A DNA stretch of 64,000 nt, taken from NCBI GenBank assembly GCA_007922225.1, contig ML680088.1, positions 15,631,967-15,695,966 on the forward strand. The letters are read 5' to 3'. This stretch comes from Emydura subglobosa. Its lineage: Eukaryota > Chordata > Testudines > Chelidae. The notes below the pieces were generated by a model that made no database searches, was not told the origin of the DNA, and worked only from the letters and a program-made list of their open reading frames with translations. Shown here piece after piece: positions 35,645 through 47,114 of this stretch. A program made the position numbers and the translations under genes. The stretch's first letter is position 1; each line of letters begins with the position of its first letter.

Positions 35645-36690
35645 CGCCTGCGTGGAGTCCATACACCCCATGAAATGGCTATACGACAACATCAAAAGTC
35701 AACCAATTTAAAGCTGATCAAAGCAAGTGTTGATTTCCACAGTGCATCATTTGCCCATGGAACTCACTGACACTAAGCATAATTCAAGCCAAAAGCTTCG
35801 CCAAGAAGACATTTGCATGGGAACACCCAAAGTTACATTTGATAGGATTTTTGTCAAAATAAGGATACAAACTCTTGTGCTCAGATTAAAGTAAATGGCC
35901 TCGAAGTGAAAAATTTCCATAGCCTACTATCCCCAATGCCCTGCTTTTAGCTAGTGTAATATGTTGTAACTGAATCAGCTTCAAAATACCAGTAATACCA
36001 ACTGGATGTTTCCCAAGTATTAAGAGCCTTTCTCATTACCCTAGCTAGCACATAGTTGAGGCCTGTGCTAATCCAAAGTCATTTGGAATTGCTATTTCCC
36101 AATTAAAAAAAAAAAAAAAAAAAAAGCAAAATACATTTAATACTGTATTTTTTCCAACTGCAAAAACCTTGAAAGAAAACCACCGGCTTATTAAGGGCTA
36201 GAATTGTGAAGGAAAGCAAGCAAATTACAATCATTATCCAAAACTATTCCTAATCCTCTCCACTCCCAACTCTTTTTTTCCCCTAGCTCTGTACCTGTCT
36301 TCAAAGGAGAATCTGTTTTAAGAACGGCAGAGAAGGGAAATGATTTTGGTTGCTGGGGAGTTTTGTCAGGATTTTGGTCCTGGGACGCTAGACTGTCACA
36401 AACTGTTCTTCTTCCTCCAAGACCCAGATCTGCTTGAAATCAATGGGAGTTAGCCATGTAAATACCTCTGAGAATCTGGGCCATGGGCCCTCACATTCAC
36501 ACAGTTCCTTCCCTTCGCAGGCACCACCAAATGAAGATATCACAATCAAGAAGCCAGCCTCAATCGAACTCATTATGTCGTCAACTTTTGAAACCGCCCA
36601 CTCTGTGATTTTTCAATAAAGGGTTTTCTCAAGGAAGTTATTACAAACTGAACAGAACACACATATTTTAATAACAATTAGGTGACCCAG
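35645..36690. other. Unique intron sequence with A21 run
   Basis: A21 at 36105-36125. Otherwise no repeat or gene recognised; AT-rich. Confidence 0.45.
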
Positions 36691-37110
36691 GGTGATGAGC
36701 TCAGCAGACAAAGCCATAATTATTTAGCAACGTTGAATTTAAATGCCAAAGAGTCTTAATAGAGCTGAGCTAATTAACCAATTTCAGCTGAAGATTAATA
36801 AAAAAATCAATGGTCATATATGGCAAAATATTTTCTTTTCACAGGTCATTTCCTTGCAGTGATTCTCCCGAGTAGACTCTATTGTACGAAATAAGGTCAA
36901 GGGGCTGTGCTAACTAAATATTATTGTAATTAAATATTCAGTGGAATGGCTTCTCAATTATGCAAAGCAAGGATAACAATTTTGTTTATCAGCGGCATGT
37001 TTTATCGTTTAAGGCCATCTTTTCCCGCCGTGTTTTATTGTAAAGCTCAAAATTCCCGCCAACTGCCATGTTGTCATTAAGATGCCCCAAGATTTACCCT
37101 CAAGACTCCC
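36690..37110. promoter_or_regulatory. AT-rich non-repeat segment, candidate conserved non-coding element
   Basis: No repeat recognised. Dense binding-site-like words: CATAATTATTTAG, GCTAATTAACCAATTT, TTATGCAAAG (octamer-like), TTTTATCGTTTAAGG, and GTGGAATGGC (TEAD-like), with isolated CpGs kept in AT-rich context (TTCCCGCC twice). This texture is typical of developmental enhancers, but conservation was not tested. Confidence 0.3.
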
Positions 37111-37281
37111 ATGAATATTATAAGATGTGAAGCAGAACAGCCCTTCAAACCCCACAGATGATTGCACGGCACTGATTGTAACACGTCCAACATCCTTAGC
37201 TCAGCAGAGTGAGCTCCCACATCATCAACCCTGCAAAGCCATTTCCTTTCCACCGAACCCATTTGCTAAATCAGCCCCCTT

Positions 37282-37416
37282 CAGTGCTTAATTTGTGCCA
37301 GGGCTGAGCCCCGGTACCTGTTCATAGCTCCACCACCTCTGGGCTTGCTGCATCAGTTATGAATGTAAAAAATTTGCTTGAGCTCTGGCCCCTATTCCAT
37401 TACAAATTAAGCACTG
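37282..37416. mobile_element. Short hAT MITE, 135 bp, perfect ends and target duplication
   Basis: Both ends read CAGTGCTTAATTTGT in inverted orientation (15 of 15). Flanks carry a perfect 8-bp duplication GCCCCCTT (37274-37281 and 37417-37424). No coding capacity; mobilised in trans by an hAT transposase. Confidence 0.93.
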
Positions 37417-37429
37417 GCCCCCTTTCATT

Positions 37430-38460
37430 CTGCTTCAGACAGTTCTTGCTTCAGGTCACATCCTCAAAACTATTTGGCTGTGAAATGGAGCTTTTCTTTA
37501 CCGTGCCTTTTGCCTCACGAATGTGGTCTGGATGGAGAGATTTCCGAAGGGCACAGATTTGGAAAGGATCAGTTATCAGGCTCTGATTCCAGTGGCGAGC
37601 TTTACTGTGGAAACATATGCAGGATTATAGGACACAGCTATGAAGTTCAGTTGTGCCACCTGCTTCATTACGGCTTTTACAACAAAAGAAATATGGCTGC
37701 TGTTATCCACCCATCCTGAAGAAACATATTCCAGAGAGGTGGAAACTTTCCAATCCAGAAGTGAAAAAATGGACCATATGGTTCGACACACTTTCTGGAG
37801 TTTCCTTATTAGATTGACAATTTAAAAGCTGGACTAACGGCCAGTTTCCAGATTTCGCATGATTTTCTGATGGCAGCATTCTTCCACTGTTGAAGAATGA
37901 AGAAGAAAAGCAGACCTCAGTGCATCATTACAATTCGCTAAGCAGCATTACCACAGGAAATTACAAATTAGCTTTTCAGCAAAAGATACAGAGATATTTA
38001 GATTAGCTATAGAGAAACTAAAGAACCTTTCAACCCATTTATCAAAGTTCTTGCAGTTCCCAGTTCCAGGGAAATGAAACAATAATAAGTACTGGGCATA
38101 GAAAGTTAATCTCTATCCAATACACTTCAATAATTTCAAAGTTTGGGGTTTTTTAAAAAAAAAAAAAAAAAGCACAGATCTTTTAGTTCTTGCTCATACT
38201 TGTCCAGTTTTTCTTATCATTTCTGATTATGTGCATCCTTGGAAAATTGATGGTGATGAAAACCATTCATGGCTGGGAGCAATCAATGAACCATGCAAGA
38301 GGGGCAGGCCATCTGCGTTTGTCTCCTGTCTGAAGAGTGATGGACCTAGTGTGATCAAGAATATTCTCCTAGTGCTATAGAGTAAAGGAATAGCTTGTAA
38401 GAAGCAATAATAGTACTGGATGGCATTTGTATCAGACCTGCTCAGATTCTCTCCACTACA
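37430..38460. other. Unique intron sequence between two hAT elements
   Basis: A17 at 38155-38171; no repeat or gene otherwise. Frames up to 88 aa without domains. Confidence 0.45.
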
Positions 38461-38470
38461 TGATCTAAAG

Positions 38471-38879
38471 CAGTGGTTCTCAACCAGGGGCACATGTACC
38501 CTTGGAGGTACACAGGTCTTCCAACGGGTACTTCAACTCATCTAGATATTTGCCTACTTTTACAACAGGCTACATAAAAAGGACTCGCAAAGTCAGTACA
38601 AACTAAAATTTCCACACAGACAATGACTTGTTTATATTGCTCTCTATGCTACACACTGAAATGTAAGTATGATATTTATTTTCCAATTGATTTATTTTAT
38701 AACTATATGGTAAAAATGAGAAAGTAAGCAATTTTTCAGTAACAGGGTGCTGGGACACTTCTGTATTTTTGTCTGATTTTGTAAGCAAGTAGTTTTTAAG
38801 TGAGGTGAAATTTGGGGTATGCAAGACAAATCAGACACCTGAAATGAGTACAGTAGTTTGGAAAGGCTGAGAACCACTG
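38471..38879. mobile_element. Non-autonomous hAT-type element, 409 bp
   Basis: Termini CAGTGGTTCTCAACC and (complement) CAGTGGTTCTCAGCC match at 14 of 15 bases. The 8-bp target duplication ATCTAAAG is perfect (38463-38470 and 38880-38887). The interior is AT-rich, with no transposase frame. Fits a Charlie-like MITE. Confidence 0.92.
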
Positions 38880-39229
38880 ATCTAAAGAAGCAACTCAGAC
38901 AGCTCACTCTGAAGATGCCTGTATTTTGAGAGTCAAAAGGCTGGATTGTGCAATAACAATCAGACTGGCATTCTTGTGTTGTCCCAAGAGCGGCATACAG
39001 AGGGAGTCACACTCTCTAAAATGATTCCCTCCCTGCTTCCTATTTACTCCCAGGAACAGTAATAGGCTGCTGGGCTCATTCTGCTCCAACCACACACCAG
39101 CTCAGCTTCCCATCCACCCACTCCCTGCTCATTTCCACGATCCGTCATCCACGCCTAGTCACCCAGACCCCAGCTTTGGGAAGGCTGACATTAATCCTTC
39201 ATAAACAAATCAGGACATTCCTGAATGAA

Positions 39230-39454
39230 ACTCAGCTCACTTCCTCAGATGCAGAGGTAGAATGATACAGTAAATAGGAAACATAGATATACAAGTGTAT
39301 AGAGAACAATGGGGAGGTGGATGAAAGCCGGGTACTTGAGGGCTAATGACAGTCATTGAGTAGGAGGTGAGAATGGGTGAGCAAAGCACTTGTATATCTA
39401 TGTTTCCTATTTACTGTATCATTCTACCTCTGCATCTGAGGAAGTGAGCTGAGT
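39230..39454. repeat. Perfect 68-bp inverted repeat, 89-bp spacer
   Basis: Arm 39230-39297 begins ACTCAGCTCACTTCCTCAG and ends GATATACAAGTG; arm 39387-39454 is its exact reverse complement. Absence of any mismatch implies a recent origin or a repair artefact. Confidence 0.95.
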
Positions 39455-39566
39455 CTCACAAAAGCTTATGCCTACAAAAATTAAATTTGTTAGTCTTTAA
39501 AGTGCCACAGCACTCTCGTTGTTTTTGCTGTATACAGACTAACACGGCTACCCCTCTGGAACTGTT
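39232..39566 (+). mobile_element. Fold-back retroelement insertion (twin-priming-like) of the TTTGTTAGTCTTTAAAG repeat
   Basis: Seen: an 11-bp target duplication CTGAATGAAAC at 39221-39231 and 39567-39577 brackets the insert. A perfect 68-bp inverted repeat (39230-39297 against 39387-39454) has an 89-bp spacer. To its right the element runs on in plus orientation, AAAGCTTATGCCTAC, TTTGTTAGTCTTTAAAG, TACAGACTAACACGGCTACC, CCTCTGGAAC. The same family is at 15.2 kb on the other strand. Known: an inverted 5' piece joined to a direct 3' piece inside one duplication is the mark of twin priming in target-primed reverse transcription. Inferred: the family is a retroelement tail; Penelope-like is possible but I could not confirm it. 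Confidence 0.75.
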
Positions 39567-39579
39567 CTGAATGAAACGG

Positions 39580-41160
39580 TTATTCAAAATAATTTGTGAA
39601 TTTCATCACCATTTTTCCTCTTTCCGAATAGCTCACAAAGAGTCACGTGTGAATATTTGGTACGGGAATGTCAAAATTCACATTGCACCAGTTATTTGCA
39701 TTAGCCCTGCTGCACTGGTTCTGTTTCCTGATTGAATGACTTCTGTAAATGACCGACACAATGGGACTCCCAAATTTCTAACATTACAAGTGAGAATATG
39801 CAATTGCAAATTGCTATGCAGCAAATATTCAAGCTTAACATTTGCCTTTTGCAAGTATTCATGCACATAGGGCTTGATGGCTCAACTGTTTGCAGAAGGC
39901 GAACAAGGTCAAATTGATGTGTGTTTTCAAATTATAATGAATATTCAGGGAAATATTTTCTCTGATATTTATTCAGCTCTGCTTATCTGTTTAGGGAGAT
40001 GGAGCTTTGCAATGTCTTTTTGATGGTGTCTGGAAAGCTTGAGTATTTTACTCCAAATATGTAGATCAATAAACTCTTACTGCTTATGGACCAGACTGTG
40101 ATTGGCCACCGCACAGGTACACAAGAGACAGGGTGGTGGTAGGAACCACCTTGCTCTCTGCATCCTTGTTCTGGAGACAGGTACAATGTAGCCCTTGTCC
40201 TCCCATCGTGCGTTGGCCAGCTGCAGAAGGGAGTGTACACTGCACACATGACAAGGGTTGTAGCAGCAGTTGCGCTTCCTCTGCACCCACCACGCCTTAG
40301 CCCACATTGTGCATGAATGCGTCTGCTGCATCAATACGACTGCAGGCTACCCCAAAGAGGGTCAGGACTAGGGCTGGTTTCCCTCTGATTCCAGGAGCAC
40401 GCCTGATCCCTTGCAGTTGACATATAAATGAACTTCAGATGTACGATCGCTTTGCAGAACGAGGCTAGCTACATATTCGGAACCAAGGGCCAGACCCAGA
40501 GCAAGACAGAAAGAGACTCGGGTCATTAGCAACGTCAAAGGCAGAGTTAGCAAATCAGTCAAAGGCCCTTGCTCTGCTCTGTCCTCTCCTGTTTTGTCAG
40601 GAGCCAAAAGCCAGCACTGGCGTCAGAGTGACGCGCATGCCCAGCTCATGCACTCTTGGGCCTCAGACCCTTCCTTCCATTGCTGGATGCTCCCTCCACT
40701 GACATCCTGGGGACTGCTCTGCTGAGTAACTGCTTCCCACTCTGAGGAAAAGCTATGCCGCCTAGCCCTGAGGGCCTGATTCACCATGGCCCTGCCCAGC
40801 ACAAATGGAGTGCAACACGCTCCCAGCCCGGGCTGGTCCTGCTGTCCGTCACTGCACAGGGTGCAGGACGATGCCGAGTGGTCTCGCCCGGCTAGCCAAC
40901 CCAGCTCACAACCATCCTAAACCCCCACAGCTCCCTGCAACCCATCTTTCTACCTCCACCCAACACACTCGCCAGGCCCCTCGCACCTTCACTCAAAATC
41001 CGCACTCCGACCAAAGGCTCAAAGGCACTTCCTCCCCCGCTCTCAACCCCGCCATCACCACGCACACACCGCTGTGAACCCTCTCCTCTGGGCTCCGGCA
41101 CCCGCAACCAGGTTCAGAAATCTCCTCCCTTACCCCCGACGGTCTCAGAAGCCTTCATCT
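39580..41160. other. Unique intron sequence; AT-rich then GC-rich
   Basis: 39.8-40.1 kb is AT-rich (AATGAATATTCAGGG, TTTATTCAGCTCTGC) and could hold a regulatory element. 40.6-41.1 kb is GC-richer with CpGs (CCCAGCCCGGGC, GTCTCGCCCGGC). No gene seen. Confidence 0.4.
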
Positions 41161-41162
41161 AG

Positions 41163-41312
41163 GGGTATGTCTTCACTGACAGCAGCAAAATCGCCGCCAT
41201 CCGGTCAATTCTTCGAGATCAATTGAGCGGAAGTGGAGACCCAGCCAGTCGATCTGGAAGTCGATTTAAGAAATCCACCCCCGGCTCAGTAAGCATAGAC
41301 CAGGCCTGAGGC
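41163..41312. mobile_element. Diverged DNA-transposon fragment (GGGTATGTCT...AGACCAGGCC)
   Basis: GGGGTATGTCTTCACTGAC at the left and GCATAGACCAGGCCTGAG at the right recall the ends of turtle hAT-like elements (normally GTCTACACT / AGTGTAGACC). The inner CGATCTGGAAGTCGATTTAA and CCACCCCCGGCTCAG also fit that family from memory. End matches are weak. Confidence 0.45.
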
Positions 41313-41869
41313 TCAGTTCAAAACCCTTTCAGTTCAAAACCCTTCCCGCCCCTGCCTGCCTTGCCAGGCTAAGAAAGCCCTTCCCACCAGCTCAGAAATC
41401 CCCTTACCTGCTTCTGGGTATGGAGCTGGGGCAGCCGGGAGAGACGTTGGTTATAGCGAGCCCCATATTTGCCTCTGTGGGACTAACCCAAATTAGCGCT
41501 GCATGACCCTTGCAGTGGCCATAGTATCTCCTGTCCCATTGGCACCCCCCAGTGGCAGTGGATGCCATTGGAGACGCCTAGGATTGGCAAAGCAAGAGCC
41601 CCTCCCAGTAGTTTCCCTAGCAACAACAGGTGGTATTGCAATCTGCAATAACATCCGTACTGGAGATGCTACAGTGTCCGCAGCGTGACTGACAGCTGGG
41701 GCTGTATTGATACAGATACAAAACCTGAAGTCTGACCGCTGATTGACCAGCAGCGAGTAGACGTCCTCTCCACCCCAACATCAATGAGAGGGCGTGGGAG
41801 AGAGAGCAAACAGGGGTCGGGGCCACAACAGTGGGAACAAGGAAACCATAGAAAAGAAGGCACCGAGCT

Positions 41870-41985
41870 TATATCTTTTTGTTCTGTGTTTGTACAGCAC
41901 CTAGCACAGTGGGATTCTGATCTGCGACTGAGTCTCCTAAGTGCTACAATAGTACAAATAAATAATAATAGTAATCAACCATGGG
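41870..41985 (+). mobile_element. L2/MIR 3' tail
   Basis: TTTGTACAGCACCTAGCACA, GTGGGATTCTGATCTG and CTACAATAGTACAAATAAAT, followed by AATAATAATAG: the common 3' end of L2-like LINEs and related SINEs. Confidence 0.75.
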
Positions 41986-42139
41986 CTGTAATACTTTGGT
42001 CTAATTTTGAGTGTTGGGTATAGCGTGGGACGGCTGGATGGTGTGGTGGCCTGTAACGTACAGGGGGTCAGACTAACTAATCTGCTGGTTACTTCTGGCC
42101 CCAAACTCTGTGACTCAAACAATAATATTCTAAATTAGC

Positions 42140-42290
42140 AACTCCTTTGCATCTTCCAAGGTGTCTCATCTTGTTTGTGTCTGTCTTCCAGGAAGCTCCT
42201 CAGAGCCGGGACCATGTTTATCTGCACCACACTTGGTGCCAAGCAAATCATCAGTGCTTAATAAATATTAATCATGATAGCCAGGCACTA
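42140..42290 (+). mobile_element. L2/MIR 3' tail
   Basis: AAGCTCCTCAGAGCCGGGAC, CATGTTTATCTGCACCACAC and TCAGTGCTTAATAAATATTA. Second 3' tail within 300 bases of the one at 41.9 kb, in the same orientation. Confidence 0.7.
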
Positions 42291-42399
42291 AGCTATTCAT
42301 TTTTACCAGTACTAGCTGATTTCTCAGCAATCACTGATGTTTGCTTTTATCTGGAGGAGGCCTATATGGTGAGGCGCTGAGAGCCCGGTAAACGCTTCA

Positions 42400-42850
42400 A
42401 CTTTGAGCAGGCTGTGTGGCAGAGTTGGGAAAATCTATTTTTTGTCTTAATTAAAGCTGCGAACGTCAGTTAAAGCCTTAACCTGAGGAGACACCCGAGT
42501 TCAAATGCAGCTGTGGTCGCCAGTGAAATGGATTGTGTGGCGTGCTCGTGCTGCAACTCAACAATACGCTCATCAAGGAGTGTCAGGCGGCGGGGAAGCT
42601 GGACCAGCTTACATCTGCGCTAGCCCGGCGTTAGCCAGCGGTCTCAATCCCTCCCTGCACAATTCACGGAGCTGAAGATCTGCATATGAATTCAGTGCTC
42701 TTTCAGGGACAGCTGTATCAAGGCCATCGCTGCTGCGAGTTGAGTCTTGTTTATGTAACAGGAACAAAAATTCTCCTTTCAGTCTTTTCAGCATTTAATA
42801 ACAATGCAAAGTATGAGTCACTGGGGTCATCTGTAGCCTAGGAAGAGTCG
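42400..42850. promoter_or_regulatory. Candidate conserved non-coding element with retained CpGs
   Basis: No repeat recognised. CpG-bearing words (GCGAACGTCAG, TGGTCGCC, GGCGTGCTCGTGCTG, ATACGCTC, AGGCGGCGG, CCCGGCGTTAGCCAGCGG) are packed in ordinary intron surroundings, next to AT-rich TTTAATAACAATGCAAAG. CpG retention suggests constraint or low methylation. Confidence 0.3.
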
Positions 42851-43514
42851 TGTTCTTATTGTTTCTCTTCAATGCCACAGCATAGAGGCCAACATATTAC
42901 ATACAAATGTGACTTTGTGCCAGCTATTCTGTAATGTCACAGATGAGACGATCCTGACTCTTCTTTTCTTTCCCCGACCGAATATGGAGTATTTTAAACT
43001 GCTAACTAACACCATGTGCCATCATTTCTTCCTCTTTATGTGTCCAGCCCAACCCTCTCCCCTTCCCCCACCCGCTTCCCCAATACCCAAAGATGTGAGA
43101 CTGGAAATGGAAACAATATAAATAGCACAGGCTTGACATACAATAGCAGCACGACTGTGTTTTTAGATGGGGAATTGTTCAAGATGCCAGCTGTGTTGTT
43201 TCCCCCAGCTCTGGATGTGTCGCCTAGAATTTGCAATATGAATTCCCCTGGGATTGATTACAAAGTCCCTGCAGTAGAGAACAAATCTGTTTCTCTCTTA
43301 CTAAGCTGTGGGGGGCTGCTAAAACAGGGGCAACTGCAAGGACTTCGCTGCTAGTTTGGAGCCGCGCACGCGCTAGAGCAAGAGGCTATGTAGGACGAAG
43401 AGAGCCATGTGCGGAGGCCCAGGCTTGAAATGACAGAAAGGAATTGGTGGTTAGAAGGATGGGGCATTGATGGAGACTGCACATCCCCTTCCTGTTACAT
43501 TCCTCTCACTTGCA

Positions 43515-43700
43515 TGAATGCTAATCCAGAAGACGGGTTCTAATTCTGACCCTGCCCCTGGTTTACTAGATGAATTTCAACTGCACTGTGCCTCAGTTTC
43601 CCCACCTGTAGAATGGAGATAATGACATTGACCTCCTTTGTAAAGCACTCGGAGATCGACTGATGAAAAGCACTGTATAAAAGGGAGGTGTTATTACCAA
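43515..43700 (+). mobile_element. MIR-type SINE, sense
   Basis: GGTTCTAATTCTGACCCTGC, CACTGTGCCTCAGTTTCCCC, CCTGTAGAATGGAGATAATG and TTTGTAAAGCACTCGGAGAT in MIR order. Confidence 0.87.
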
Positions 43701-43704
43701 TCTA

Positions 43705-45040
43705 TACGGACTATTTAAGGATACCAGGGATTTCAAACCTGTAATATCAAGGTTCCCTTGGAAATCCTGTCAACCCCAGTCTTGCGGTGTGGGAAGTTGG
43801 GGCCAATCTGGAGAGGTACTAAGCACATATTACAAAATGTAAAGCACCTTTAACACCCATTGAAGTCCACAGGCGTAGCTCCTGACCCATAGACTTTTCA
43901 CCCATGTGTCGAGGTGTAAATTGCCCAGGGGGAAGGAGAATTAGCAGTAATTATAGTGGGAGCCATACCAACTGCTGCTGTTGTCAAAGTTGCCCAAGCA
44001 TTTCCATTCGAAGCAGTGCTTTCAATCGCTTTATGAAACTTTCGTCCTTCAGGCTGGCCCTCTGCAGGCCTGCTCTCTATGCACAAAGGGGGTTTGGGAT
44101 ACTTTGCACAAAAATGGCTCAGCTGTTATGGAGTATCAGGAGAGAGGGGGATGTACAACTTCTCCATTATAAAACACCCCTTTCATTTTCCCATGTGGAT
44201 AGCTCTTGATCTGAAACAGAGAAGAGGCTGCAAGATGAAATTTGGCAGGGCAAACGCCCTGATTGACAAATTGCTGTGTAGCATGAAAACTGGAACCAAG
44301 GTTGGATCGTCTCTGGTGCAGGCACAGTCTAACCGGTAGGATTTGGAGTAGTAGCCTAGCAGACGCCAATGAGATCCGGGCCCCATTGTGCGAGGCACTG
44401 TCCACGCACATAGTAGCAGAGAGTGCCTGCCCGCAGCTAAAAAGACGAGGTGGGAGAGGAAACCAAGAGGAGAAGTCACACAGCAGCTCAGCGGCAGATC
44501 CAGAAATAGAAAACAAGTGACAAGTCTCCTGACTTCTAAAGCAGTGACCGAACTGCTGCAGCATTCTAGTCTTTGGAGAGGTCAGCAAGAAGGGGGCCGA
44601 GCAGATCCTGCGTGCACAGCGATCTCCGCCGTGTAGAGACAAATGCAAGAAACACAGTATGAATGAGGCAGGGCTTGCTAGGTGCCCTGGGGCTAGAGCC
44701 ACAATGGGGACGCAGGCTCATTGCTGCCGTGCCTGACGTCTAGTGACGCGCTGCCCATAGGAACCCACTGCCCCACGTTTGGCGCCCAACCGCCCTGTCC
44801 GGTTCAGGGGGAGAGCAAGGAGCCTCAGAATGGGCTTCTCAGAGACAGCCGGCTAAGCCACCTAGCCTAGCCAACAAGGAATGCCAAAGGGGCGGGGGGC
44901 CTACGCCCCTCAAAAAAACGTAGGGACATAACTGTGGGCCAGAAGGAGGCACCTATCTCCACTCGTCCCCTGCGTTAGGTACCTAAAGCAGGTCAGCCCC
45001 TTCTCACGAGGGAATAAGAATGAAGGGCCTCCCTAGTATC
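43705..45040. other. Mixed unique sequence, no gene
   Basis: The 188-aa minus frame (44136-44702) has no recognisable domain and overlaps several plus frames of similar length, as expected by chance. 44.7-44.9 kb has CpG-rich words (GTGACGCGCTGCC, GGGGCGGGGGGCC). Confidence 0.4.
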
Positions 45041-45044
45041 CTAC

Positions 45045-45155
45045 ACCTCAGTGGTTAGATCTCTCACGCAGCATGTGGAGTCTCAGGGTCAAATCCCCTC
45101 TCTGCTTGAGGTAGAGCAAGGGCTTGAACCCAGGTCTTCTGCCTCCCAGGAGCCC
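45045..45155 (+). mobile_element. tRNA-derived SINE fragment
   Basis: CAGTGGTTAGATCTCTCACG resembles a tRNA box A region; GGGTCAAATCCCC 35 bases on matches a box B (GGTTCRANNCC type). TTGAACCCAGGTCTTCTGCC then follows. Spacing and motifs fit a polymerase III SINE head. Not a functional tRNA: the acceptor and anticodon arms do not fold convincingly by eye. Confidence 0.5.
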
Positions 45156-45764
45156 ATCCTCACCACCCTTCGTGGCTCTAGCCCCTTGACTCTGTCGGGA
45201 TGAAAGTCCCCTCTATGCAGAGGGACAGCACAAGACCTATGCGGCCACTCATGTCGCACTTAAGACCTCACCACAGGGCATCTGTGAGCGAAGGGGTGTG
45301 CACGGACCATGGGCCGGTTCCCTGCACAGGGCTGAATGCACAGCACAGGACACAGAGGGAGTCTGCAGTCGACACATCCCTGCTGTCCGACATGCAGTTC
45401 AGCCACCGCTGGCCCCCACTGCCTGTGAAAGCTGGCACTGCTATTCCCCTCTGTGTAAAGAGATGGCCAGAGAGCCTGAGGAGAGAAGCCGGGCAGAGCA
45501 GGAGGAAGGAACGGGCTAGAGGATGAGATCCCAGAGTTTTTGCTTATACCTCTCCAGAACTCAGCTACTCCAGAAGGTCCCAAAGCTTGTCCTGAGCCAC
45601 TAAAGGCCTCCACAAATCTGCTCCCCTCCTGGGGAATGGACCCAGAAGCTGTGTCTTCTCTCCCAAAGACAACGCCTGAGAAGGAGAAAGAGTGCCTTCT
45701 CCCAACAGATGACCATCAGACGAAGGAAAACCATCATGGTGGGCTGACCGGCAGAATGCACCTG

Positions 45765-46050
45765 GTCTAGGGCCTGAGAGACAAGGCTTCAATTCCTGGC
45801 TTAGCTGGCTTAGTGTCTTAGGGAAGTCATGGAATTACTGGGCCTCCATTCCCCATTTGTCAAATGGGGATACTGCTTCTCCACTTCACGGGATGTGAGA
45901 GGATACAATCCATTCATGAACGTGACGTACTCAGACACTATGGTGACAAGGGCCACAGAGTTAGACAGAGGGAATTGCAAGAGCTACTTTTTTTCCTATG
46001 AACGATATTATACAGCTGTCGTCCGCGGAGGTAGCCAATGTTTGCTTGTC
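45765..46050 (+). mobile_element. MIR-type SINE, sense
   Basis: GGCCTGAGAGACAAGGCTTC, AATTCCTGGCTTAGC, CCTCCATTCCCCATTTGTCA and AATGGGGATACTGCTTCTCC. The downstream limit is uncertain. Confidence 0.75.
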
Positions 46051-47114
46051 AAGTAGCAATGCTGCACACGCAATTGTAAAAGGGAAAAAGAAAACCTGAT
46101 TTTTAAAAGGGAAGATGCAGGATGGAATCTGCTCCTAACCGTGGCCCTACTCAACCATGGTGTTGAACAAAAGAGATAATGACAATGATGATGATGATGT
46201 GGGATGGGACAGATAGAAACTGCAAAGGGCAGACACTGTATCCAGTCTGAGAGATAGTAATAGACAAATCTGATTCTCATCTGACCTGCTGATATCTTGG
46301 GAACTCCTACAAAATACTGGATTAAAATATATAACACCAGCCCATTACAATCCTCTCTTTATATACTAAATGTGATTAACTGTACTTTAACATCAGAGAC
46401 CAAGAGAACCAGCATTTTCTGAGAAACCGCAAAGTGTGGGGAAAGCTGGGCATTCATGCTCATTATCATCTTTTCATGTCTATCTTTGCCCTTCAGAAAC
46501 TGCAAAAATATTAGTACAAACAGCCAGTCGTCCACAAATAAAAATAATTGGTTCAACAAAAACAGAAAATAAAAATCAAGTGGCTATATGCAAAGTACCA
46601 AAGAGACACTTAACCACCTGTCGTAAGGCTGGGCTTCTAAAGCCACAAAATTAGTTAGCAATATTTTATTGAAGATAAAGAGAATTGTTTGCTGTGCAAG
46701 TTATTTTTTTACACCATCAGTAATAAAAAATGGCTTCAGATATACAGGGGAATATACCAGGGGAGGCAGTAACCACTGTGTACATACTGTTATTGTAAAA
46801 GGTCTAAGCCCCAGTATTTGATAAGGAAATGAGGAAAGCAATATTCATTCTGCATATGACTGAGAGGTCAATGTGATATTTACATGAGCTTCCATGTTCT
46901 GATATAAGTACACTCAGACATACCCCAGTGTGGTGCTGAACACGTTTATCGTCCTGCCCTGCACATGCTTTAAATGTTGCCAACTGGCAATTGTGGGTGG
47001 CTTCTCAAAGGAATGGAAGAGAAATCACCCCCTACTCTCAGATTTGGGCAACTGCCTCCCTTAGAATCATTTGGAAACCCCTGGGCTAGCCCTACTGTGG
47101 CTAGCTCGATGTGT

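Noticed and set aside
44136..44702. 188-aa minus frame
   Set aside because: No recognisable domain; several overlapping plus frames of similar length; intron position.
45045..45155. Functional tRNA gene
   Set aside because: Box A and B relics are present, but no acceptor stem or proper anticodon arm; fits a SINE head.
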